Assembly (NCBI GenBank): GCA_946546175.1
Contig: CAMNNY010000128.1
Location: 1-39,852, forward strand
Length of the DNA: 39,852 bases
Direction of reading: 5' to 3'
Origin: an uncultured Bacteroidales bacterium
Lineage (GTDB): Bacteria > Bacteroidota > Bacteroidia > Bacteroidales > UBA932
Below the pieces are notes generated by a model that did no database searches, was not told the DNA's origin, and was given only the letters and a program-made list of their open reading frames with translations. The translations under genes and the position numbers were made by a program. Below, one piece after another: positions 1 through 6,870 of this stretch. Positions within the stretch are counted from its first letter, which is position 1; each line of letters starts with the position of its first letter.

Positions 1-267
1 CCCGCGCCGACGTCACGATGATGGAGTGCAACATCAACGCCGACTACGACCTCCTCTGCAGAACCACCCGCGACGAAAGCTCCAGGATCGCCCAGCTCGA
101 AGCAGAGCTCAAGAGAGCCTACGAGACCATCAACGAGAAGACCAAGCTCGTCAGCGAGCTGGCCACGGAGCGCGACGGCGCCATCGCCAACTTCCGAGCC
201 GCCCAGAAAGAGAACGACGACCTGCAGAACGACCTCTACGAGAAAGCCCACGACTGCGAGCGCCTCA
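1..267. repeat. Terminal direct repeat, identical to 39586-39852; marks a circular or circularly permuted genome, unit length 39,585 bp
   Basis: cccgcgccgacgtcacgatgatggag... at 1 recurs at 39586 and runs to the window end (offset 39585). Confidence 0.95.
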
Positions 268-365
268 AGTACCAGATCATCACCCGGGACCTCCAGCTCG
301 GAAAAGAGCTCACCAAAGAGCAAAGGAACCTGGTCCTGGAGACCCTCGAGGGATACGAAGACTAA
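1..365 (+). CDS. C-terminal part of the junction-spanning coiled-coil protein
   Basis: ORF 18..365 with open frame upstream; same protein as the 39495 start. Confidence 0.75.
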   Translation, partial: RADVTMMECNINADYDLLCRTTRDESSRIAQLEAELKRAYETINEKTKLVSELATERDGAIANFRAAQKENDDLQNDLYEKAHDCERLKYQIITRDLQLGKELTKEQRNLVLETLEGYED

Positions 366-411
366 ATCACCGGAGGGCCTTCGGGCCCTCCCCCAAAAAC
401 CTTATAAAGCA

Positions 412-639
412 ATGGAAATCATCAAGCACACCTCAGGAAAGGCCATCGGCCAGATCAGCGTCCGAAACACCATCGCCACCATGGAGAGAGGCGAGGAATG
501 GACGGCAGAGCCCGGCGACATCAAGCTCGGCTATGCCCAGGTCTGCTGCTCCCAGTACGGAGCCGAGACCGGCAAGCAATTCCACGTCTCCAGCCCCAAA
601 GAGGCCAACGGACGTATAACCATCAAGCGAATCAACTAA
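412..639 (+). CDS. Hypothetical protein, 75 aa
   Basis: ORF track; compact spacing with neighbours. Confidence 0.6.
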   Translation: MEIIKHTSGKAIGQISVRNTIATMERGEEWTAEPGDIKLGYAQVCCSQYGAETGKQFHVSSPKEANGRITIKRIN

Positions 640-641
640 CC

Positions 642-878
642 ATGGAACAGAACGAGACACCCAAGACCGACTGGCTGAACGAGGATGCCGCCAACGAGAT
701 AGACCTCGACGCCATCATGAACAAGATCTGCCGCTACACCTGGGCAGGACTTGGAATCGCCTGCCTGGTCGGCGCCATCTTCGCCGGAGCCTGGTGGCAC
801 CTTTTCACCGCTGCCATCTGCGGAGTCATGTGGCTGGCCTTCAAAGCAGAACAACCCGAAGACAAAAATGGAAAATAG
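642..878 (+). CDS. Small membrane protein (MEQNETPKTDWLNEDAANEIDLD...)
   Basis: ATG at 642 inside ORF 498..878; two hydrophobic segments; overlaps the next start. Confidence 0.6.
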   Translation: MEQNETPKTDWLNEDAANEIDLDAIMNKICRYTWAGLGIACLVGAIFAGAWWHLFTAAICGVMWLAFKAEQPEDKNGK

Positions 879-1104
879 CGACCAAATGTACTGCATCCTT
901 TGCCACGGACGAGGTCTCAACAGATGGGACTACACCTGCCACCGCTGCAAGGGCACCGGCTACGAGCCAGAGGTGCTCGAGCTGGGCAAAGGAGCAGCTG
1001 GCTGCCAATTCGACCCCTATGCCCGGCCCGGTGGGTCAAGCCATAACTTGAATCTTTCCACACAGACGGAGGGTCCGACTCCCTCCCCGGGCACAACCCG
1101 CTGA
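868..1104 (+). CDS. Small zinc-finger protein, DnaJ-type CxxCxGxG pair (CILCHGRG...CHRCKGTG)
   Basis: ATG at 868 in the frame of ORF 751..1104; paired CxxCxGxG motifs. Confidence 0.55.
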   Translation: MENSDQMYCILCHGRGLNRWDYTCHRCKGTGYEPEVLELGKGAAGCQFDPYARPGGSSHNLNLSTQTEGPTPSPGTTR

Positions 1105-1152
1105 ATGCGGGGCTACAACACACAAAACATTTTACTTTCATAAAGTTGGTAT

Positions 1153-1186
1153 GGCGGCACTGCCGCGACGGTACTGCCGCCTTTTT
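1153..1186 (+). terminator. Stem-loop followed by T-run
   Basis: GGCGGCA (1153-1159) / TGCCGCC (1175-1181) then TTTTT. Confidence 0.55.
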
Positions 1187-1207
1187 AACGACAAAACGAC
1201 AGACGAA

Positions 1208-1486
1208 ATGAACGATAGAACGTACATAGCAGACCTCACCACCGACGAGCTCCAGGCCCTGATCAGGGTCACCGTCGCCGAGGCATTACAGCTCCAGCCC
1301 CGCTGGGTCTCCGGCATGGAGGGACTCATGGAGATCTTCGGATGCTCCGAGAGCACCGCCAAGCGAATCAAGAAAAGCGGGACCATCAGGAGGGCCATCC
1401 ATCAGCAAGGCCGGACCTTCGTCACCAACGCCACACTCGCCCTCGAGCTTTACGGATCCAAGACCGGAAAACACATCAATCCTTAA
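1208..1486 (+). CDS. DUF3853-like small DNA-binding protein
   Basis: MNDRTYIADLTTDELQALIRVTVAEAL...GCSESTAKRIKKSGTI resembles the Bacteroidetes DUF3853/helix-turn-helix family. Confidence 0.5.
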   Translation: MNDRTYIADLTTDELQALIRVTVAEALQLQPRWVSGMEGLMEIFGCSESTAKRIKKSGTIRRAIHQQGRTFVTNATLALELYGSKTGKHINP

Positions 1487-1490
1487 TTAT

Positions 1491-1877
1491 ATGGAACCCA
1501 TCAGAATCAACATCAACGTCACCCTGGACGCCAGCGACCAACTGCTGCAAGCCGTCCAGGCACTGATCGGACAGCGCGCCCAGGCGCCCGCCGCTCCGGA
1601 ACACAAACCTGCCCCGCAGGTCGAGACAAAGCCCGCACCCAAGCCGGAGACCAAAGAGGCTCCCGCCCCTGAAGCTCCTGCGGAAGCGCCCGCGCCGGCA
1701 GAGACCACGGAGATCTCCGACGAGGAGCTCCGGGCCATCATCAAGGAGACCCGCACGGCATCCTCACCGGCAGCCGTCCGCGCCCTCTTTAACGAATTCG
1801 GTATCAAGACCAGCATCGAGTGCCCGATGGAGCGTCGAGCAGAACTCGTGGCCAAGTTAAAAAAATTAGCAGCTTAA
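1491..1877 (+). CDS. Hypothetical protein with Pro/Ala-rich linker
   Basis: ORF track. Confidence 0.6.
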   Translation: MEPIRININVTLDASDQLLQAVQALIGQRAQAPAAPEHKPAPQVETKPAPKPETKEAPAPEAPAEAPAPAETTEISDEELRAIIKETRTASSPAAVRALFNEFGIKTSIECPMERRAELVAKLKKLAA

Positions 1878-1881
1878 CACT

Positions 1882-3129
1882 ATGCCCACGACCCACGCAA
1901 TCCTCGCTCCATCGGCCTCCAAGCGCTGGATGACCTGCCCGCCTTCAGCACGGCTGGAGGCGCAGGTCCCCAGCAAGGAGACAGCCTACACCAAAGAGGG
2001 CACCATCGCCCACTCGATGGCGGAGACCCTCCTGCGCATTTGCCTCGAGCAGAAAGGACAGCTCGTCGAAGACTTCGTCGACAAGTTCCAGATCGCCTAC
2101 AACGCCACCCAGGGCACCGGCAAGATGGCGCCCCTCTACCAAGAGCTGGCCACCCACGTCCACCAGGCCCAAGACGAGCAGCTGGACCCCTGGGAGATGA
2201 TGGCCACCGTCCTCAACTATTACTGCCGCCCGGTCTTCGACGACTACCTCGCCGCCATTGGAGAGGACCCGGATGCCATCCTCCTGGTGGAGCAGCAGCT
2301 CAAGCTCTCCGAGTATATCCCCGAGGGCTTCGGATCCAGCGACGCCGTCATCATCTGGGGAAGCACCCTGGCCGTTTACGACCTCAAATACGGCAAAGGA
2401 GTCAAGGTCAGCGCCAAGAACAACACGCAGATGAAATGCTACGCCCTCGGCGCCATCCTCGGCCCCGGAGAGCTCTACGACCTGGCCCAGATCCGGATGA
2501 CCATCATCCAGCCCCGCCTGCAGTGGATCAGCACAGACGAGAGCACCTACTGGGACATTTTGAAATGGGCCACAGAGGAGCTCAGGCCCGCAGCCGTCCT
2601 GGCATACCAGGGAGGCGGAGACTTCGTCCCGGGAGAGCACTGCCGCTTTTGCAACGTAGCGCCCCGATGCAAGGCGCTGGCCGCAAAGGCATCCCAGCTG
2701 AACGCCAGCAGAGGCGACACTGCCCTGATGACCAACGAGGAAATCGCCGAGGCCCTCATCAACGCGCAGCAGCTCAAGAGCTGGCTCACCGGGCTCGAGG
2801 CCTACGCCTTGGAGAAAGCCCTCGAGGGCCAGACCTTCCCCGGCTTCAAAGTGGTCGAGGGACGCAGCGTCCGCCAGATCAGCGACCAGGCCGCGGCAAT
2901 GCAGACCCTCGAGGACGCCGGCTTCGACGAGGCCAGCTACTGCAAGCCCAAGGAGCTAAAGACCATCAGCGACCTCGAGAAGCTACTCAAGAAAAAAGGA
3001 TTCCAGGAGCTGCTGGGCCAGTACGTCATCAAGCCCCAAGGCAAGCCCGCCCTCGTTGAGGAGAGCGACCCCAGGCCCGCGATGAACAGCGCCTCCAGCG
3101 CAGCGGAAGAATTCAAAGACATTCAATAA
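1882..3129 (+). CDS. DUF2800 family protein (Cas4/RecB-like PD-(D/E)XK nuclease-like)
   Basis: HAILAPSASKRWMTCPPSARLE...YTKEGTIAHSMAE; Cys motif CRFCNVAPRCKAL near the C terminus. Confidence 0.8.
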   Translation: MPTTHAILAPSASKRWMTCPPSARLEAQVPSKETAYTKEGTIAHSMAETLLRICLEQKGQLVEDFVDKFQIAYNATQGTGKMAPLYQELATHVHQAQDEQLDPWEMMATVLNYYCRPVFDDYLAAIGEDPDAILLVEQQLKLSEYIPEGFGSSDAVIIWGSTLAVYDLKYGKGVKVSAKNNTQMKCYALGAILGPGELYDLAQIRMTIIQPRLQWISTDESTYWDILKWATEELRPAAVLAYQGGGDFVPGEHCRFCNVAPRCKALAAKASQLNASRGDTALMTNEEIAEALINAQQLKSWLTGLEAYALEKALEGQTFPGFKVVEGRSVRQISDQAAAMQTLEDAGFDEASYCKPKELKTISDLEKLLKKKGFQELLGQYVIKPQGKPALVEESDPRPAMNSASSAAEEFKDIQ

Positions 3130-3164
3130 CACCTTTTTATAAACCCTTTAAACGAAAAAACGTC

Positions 3165-3758
3165 ATGAACGAAAACGTCACAACGAAAGTGAAAATCGGC
3201 GAGGTCCGATTCAGTTATGTCCACATCTTCACCCCCGAGGCCGTGGCAGAGGGAAGCGACAAAAAGTACAGCGTCTCCCTGATCATCCCCAAGTCCAACA
3301 AGAAGCTCGTCGCCGAGATCAAAGCTGCCATCGAGGCAGCCATCGAGGCAGGAGTCGCCCAGCGCTTCGGAGGCAAGCGCCCGCTCAACCTCCGCAGCCC
3401 TCTGCGCGACGGAGACCTGGAGAAAGCAGATGACGACGCCTACGCAGGCGCATACTTCATCAACGCCACCTCCAAGACCAAGCCCGGCATCGTCAAGCGC
3501 GTCAAGCTCAACGGCGAAAACAAGCTGGTCGAGGTGACCAACGAGGACGACGTCTACAGCGGATGCTTCGGATTCGCCTCCGTCAACTTCTTTGCCTACA
3601 ACAACGCAGGCAACAAGGGCATCGGCGCAGGCCTCAACAACATCCTGAAGACCCGAGACGGAGACTACCTCGGAGGACGATCCAGCGCAGAGTCCGACTT
3701 CGGAAACGGAGCCATAGACCTCGACGCCTACGAAGACTTCGACGACCTGCCTGAATAG
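3165..3758 (+). CDS. DUF2815 family ssDNA-binding-like protein
   Basis: VRFSYVHIFTPEAVAEGSDKKYSVSLIIPKSNKKLV...; follows the DUF2800 gene. Confidence 0.8.
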   Translation: MNENVTTKVKIGEVRFSYVHIFTPEAVAEGSDKKYSVSLIIPKSNKKLVAEIKAAIEAAIEAGVAQRFGGKRPLNLRSPLRDGDLEKADDDAYAGAYFINATSKTKPGIVKRVKLNGENKLVEVTNEDDVYSGCFGFASVNFFAYNNAGNKGIGAGLNNILKTRDGDYLGGRSSAESDFGNGAIDLDAYEDFDDLPE

Positions 3759-3768
3759 GCAGCACAAA

Positions 3769-3866
3769 GGACCGGATGGTATAAGGGCATAACCGCCGGG
3801 ACGAGGGAAATCCGAGAGCAAGCAGCCTCGCCGCTGGAGATGCCGGTTCGAGTCCGGCTCCGGTCC
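3769..3866 (+). ncRNA. tRNA-like structured RNA: 8-bp acceptor-like stem and canonical T-arm, no convincing anticodon arm
   Basis: GGACCGGA (3769-3776)/TCCGGTCC (3859-3866); GCCGG-TTCGAGT-CCGGC (3842-3858); CGAGG/CCTCG (3802-3806/3826-3830). Confidence 0.5.
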
Positions 3867-3902
3867 CAAATTAACCGCCGAAAGGCACAAAAACCTACAA
3901 AA

Positions 3903-4358
3903 ATGAAGATTTACATCATCAACCCCGACAACAACAAGCCCGTCACCATCGAGGACTGGCGCAAAGACGAGAACCCGACCAGAGCCCAGCTGCTCGCCAT
4001 CGAGACGGAAGACGGACACCTGCTCTGCATGAGCAAGAGCTACCTCCCCGGAGAGCACACATTCGAGGAGGCCCAGAAAGCCTGCGCAGCCTTCAAACCC
4101 CTGGAGAGCATCACCTTCAGGAGTCCGAGCCGCAAAGAGTGCATAGACATCTACGACGCCCGCTTCCAAGGCCTGGACGAAGCCATCAAGCTCACCGGAG
4201 GAGACTACGCCAAGAGAGGCCGCTACCACTGGACCGGAGATCGGGACACGGACCCGAACTACGCCTACTACGCCTGGTACTCCTACGGCTACGGCGTCCT
4301 CGGCAACGGCTTCATGTACAACTCGTACCTGGCGCTCCCGGTCGCGCTTTTGAAGTGA
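3903..4358 (+). CDS. Second (remote) DGR target: small C-type-lectin-like variable protein, 151 aa
   Basis: ATG at 3903 in ORF 3840..4358; C terminus YYAWYSYGYGVLGNGFMYNSYLALPVALLK aligns to the VR1 protein and to TR. Confidence 0.85.
   Translation: MKIYIINPDNNKPVTIEDWRKDENPTRAQLLAIETEDGHLLCMSKSYLPGEHTFEEAQKACAAFKPLESITFRSPSRKECIDIYDARFQGLDEAIKLTGGDYAKRGRYHWTGDRDTDPNYAYYAWYSYGYGVLGNGFMYNSYLALPVALLK
4260..4346 (+). repeat. VR2: DGR variable repeat (remote)
   Basis: Aligns to TR 32855-32944 with 14 substitutions, all at TR adenines, and one 3-nt gap; identical 3' end ctggcgctcccggtcgcg. Confidence 0.9.
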
Positions 4359-4390
4359 GCGAAGCGAACCCTTCAAAATTAACCCTTAGT

Positions 4391-4412
4391 GCCCGGGGCT
4401 CCGTCCCCGGGC
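4391..4412 (+). other. Perfect GC-rich hairpin downstream of VR2
   Basis: GCCCGGGG-CTCCGT-CCCCGGGC, no T-run. Confidence 0.6.
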
Positions 4413-4430
4413 GATTAACCACCGCGCCAG

Positions 4431-6425
4431 ATGAAGACACTGCACATAGACATCGAGACCTACAGCCCGGAGCCAATCGCAGATACAGGGCTCTACAAAT
4501 ACGCCGCCAACCCGGAGTTTGAAATCCTCCTCGTGGCATACGCCCGAGACGACGAACCCACGCAGATCGTGGACCTCGCCCAGGGAGAGGAGCTGCCCGA
4601 CTGGTTCATCCCGGCCCTGCAGGATCCGGAATATCGCAAGGCTGCGCATAACGCCTCCTTCGAGCGCGTCTGCTTCAGCAACTACCTGCGCCGCAAGGGC
4701 ATCCTCGCCCCCAGCCAATGGCTCGACCCTTACCAGTGGCACTGCACGATGGTCCAGTGCTCCCGCTGCGGCCTTCCCCTGAGCCTCGCCCAGGCAGGCG
4801 CAGCGCTCGGACTCGCAGAGCAGAAGATGACAGAGGGCAAAGCCCTCATCAAGCTATTCTGTACACCAAAGAGCGAGAAAGCGCCCGCCGGCATCTTCGG
4901 CGAAGACGACGGCAGGAACCACCCCGAGGACTTCCCCGACAAATGGGAGATCTTCAAAGACTACTGCGTCAGGGACGTGGACGTCGAGAGGCAGATAGAC
5001 AAAGCGACCGCCTGGTACCCGGTCTCCCTTCAGGAACAGAGGCTCTACGCCATAGACCAGGAGATCAACGACCGCGGAGTCCTGCTGGACATGGAGCTCG
5101 TCAGGAACGCCGTCCGGGCAGACACCATCCAGGCCGCCCGCCTCAACGAGGAGGCAATGAAGCTGACCGGGCTCTCCAACCCCAACAGCGTACCACAGCT
5201 CAAGCGCTGGCTCTCCGAGACACTCGGCATCAGCCTTGACACCCTCAACAAGAAAGACGTGGCCGACATCAAAGGAGCCACCGACGACCCCCGCGTCCGC
5301 AGAGTCCTCCAGATCCGGAGCGAGATGGGCAAGACCTCCAACAAGAAATACGAAGCGATGCTCAACGTAGCCGGAGACGACAACCGCGTCCGCGGGCTCT
5401 TGCAGTTTTATGGAAGCCGGACAGGCCGCTGGGCCGGACGCCTGGTCCAGGTGCAGAACCTGCCCCAGAACCACATCAAGGACCTGGACTTTGCAAGGAC
5501 CTGCCTCAAGGAAAACGACATCGAGATGATAGAGATCGGATACGGCAACGTAGCCGACACCCTCTCCCAGCTCATCCGCACAGCCTTCATAGCGCCCAAG
5601 GGCAAAACCTTTGCAGTTTGCGACTTCAGCGCCATCGAGGCCCGCGTCCTCGCTTGGATCGCAGGAGAAGACTGGGTGCTCGACGCCTTCAGGCACGGAA
5701 AGGACATCTACTGCGAGACCGCCTCCCAGATGTTCCACGTCCCGGTCGAAAAGCACGGTGCCAACGCAGAGCTCCGGCAAAAGGGAAAGATCTCCGTCCT
5801 GGCCCTCGGCTACGGCGGAGGCGTCAGCGCCCTGGACGCAATGGGAGGCAAGCGCCAAGGAATGACAGAACAGGAGGAGGCCGACACGGTGCGCAAATGG
5901 CGCGCTGCCAACCCGAAGATAGTCCAGTTCTGGAGCGACGTCGAGAACGCCGCCAAAGAGTGCGTGATCACCAAAGCCACCACACACGTCGGACCGCTCG
6001 AGTTCAAAATGCACGGCACCACGATGACCATCCAGCTGCCCAGCGGACGCCTCATCAGCTACCCCGACATCAAGCCCTCGACAAACCGCTTCGGATCCAG
6101 CAGCCTCCAGTACCACGGCCTCAACCAGGTTACCAACAAATGGAGCTGGATAGAGACCTACGGAGGGAAGCTCACCGAGAACATCATCCAGGCCACGGCC
6201 CGAGACTGCCTGGCAGAGGTGATGTACCTCATCAGCTTCCACTACGCCAACCCCTACGACATCGTCTTCCACGTCCACGACGAGATCATCTGCGAGGTCC
6301 CGGAGGACCAAGCCGAGGAAGCGCTCGCCTGGATCCGGGACATCTTCAGCAAGAATATGCCCTGGAACGAAGGACTCCCGCTGAACGGAGCCGGATACAT
6401 CACACCTTACTACCTAAAAGATTAG
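4431..6425 (+). CDS. Family A DNA polymerase with N-terminal 3'-5' exonuclease
   Basis: LHIDIETYSPEPI (exo I), FAVCDFSAIEARVLAWIAGEDW, VFHVHDEIICEVP. Confidence 0.95.
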   Translation: MKTLHIDIETYSPEPIADTGLYKYAANPEFEILLVAYARDDEPTQIVDLAQGEELPDWFIPALQDPEYRKAAHNASFERVCFSNYLRRKGILAPSQWLDPYQWHCTMVQCSRCGLPLSLAQAGAALGLAEQKMTEGKALIKLFCTPKSEKAPAGIFGEDDGRNHPEDFPDKWEIFKDYCVRDVDVERQIDKATAWYPVSLQEQRLYAIDQEINDRGVLLDMELVRNAVRADTIQAARLNEEAMKLTGLSNPNSVPQLKRWLSETLGISLDTLNKKDVADIKGATDDPRVRRVLQIRSEMGKTSNKKYEAMLNVAGDDNRVRGLLQFYGSRTGRWAGRLVQVQNLPQNHIKDLDFARTCLKENDIEMIEIGYGNVADTLSQLIRTAFIAPKGKTFAVCDFSAIEARVLAWIAGEDWVLDAFRHGKDIYCETASQMFHVPVEKHGANAELRQKGKISVLALGYGGGVSALDAMGGKRQGMTEQEEADTVRKWRAANPKIVQFWSDVENAAKECVITKATTHVGPLEFKMHGTTMTIQLPSGRLISYPDIKPSTNRFGSSSLQYHGLNQVTNKWSWIETYGGKLTENIIQATARDCLAEVMYLISFHYANPYDIVFHVHDEIICEVPEDQAEEALAWIRDIFSKNMPWNEGLPLNGAGYITPYYLKD

Positions 6426-6429
6426 CACA

Positions 6430-6870
6430 ATGCAAGCACTCAAAGAAAACGGCGAATTCGCAGACGAGGTCGTCACCCAGCTGGCCGTCATGGCAGAATG
6501 CGTCTACGGCGCAGAGCTCATCGCCTACCGGATGAGCAGGGTCCTGGACCAAAAGGGCATCACCGGCACCGTATTCCACAACCGGAAGCAGGCGCTCACC
6601 CGCGCCCGCCAGGCCCTGGACAACTGCCTCCACAACCTGGAGATAGCCTTCGACACCCAGGTCTTCGACAGAGCGACCCGGAACAGCGCAGAGCGCACAG
6701 AGGCACTCCACTACCAGGCCAATGACGTGGTCCAGGTCCTCCTCCTTTACTTCTCCCGCTGCGACGAAAGCGAGGGCAAGCGGGACGCCATCAAAAAGAT
6801 GCTCCGCCGGTTCAAACAAAACCCCGGCCTCGACATTGAGAGCGTCATCGATTACTACAGAGTGAAATGA
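6430..6870 (+). CDS. Hypothetical protein
   Basis: ORF track; overlaps the next start. Confidence 0.65.
   Translation: MQALKENGEFADEVVTQLAVMAECVYGAELIAYRMSRVLDQKGITGTVFHNRKQALTRARQALDNCLHNLEIAFDTQVFDRATRNSAERTEALHYQANDVVQVLLLYFSRCDESEGKRDAIKKMLRRFKQNPGLDIESVIDYYRVK

Noticed and set aside
879-892. Fourth copy of the GCAACCAAATGCAC promoter element (gcgaccaaatgtac)
   Set aside because: Two mismatches and no CTTTATAA box 41-42 bp downstream; lies within coding sequence.
3769-3866. Ordinary tRNA, selenocysteine tRNA or suppressor tRNA
   Set aside because: T-arm and acceptor pair well, but I found no 5-bp/7-nt anticodon arm and no TCA, CTA or TTA triplet; kept only as tRNA-like RNA.
4854-6311. 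Long minus-strand ORFs opposite core genes (e.g. 4854..6311, 6903..8372, 14593..15735, 3123..4376, 18405..20018)
   Set aside because: They mirror well-supported plus-strand genes; low-complexity Val/Asp/Gly-rich products are a by-product of GC-biased codon usage.
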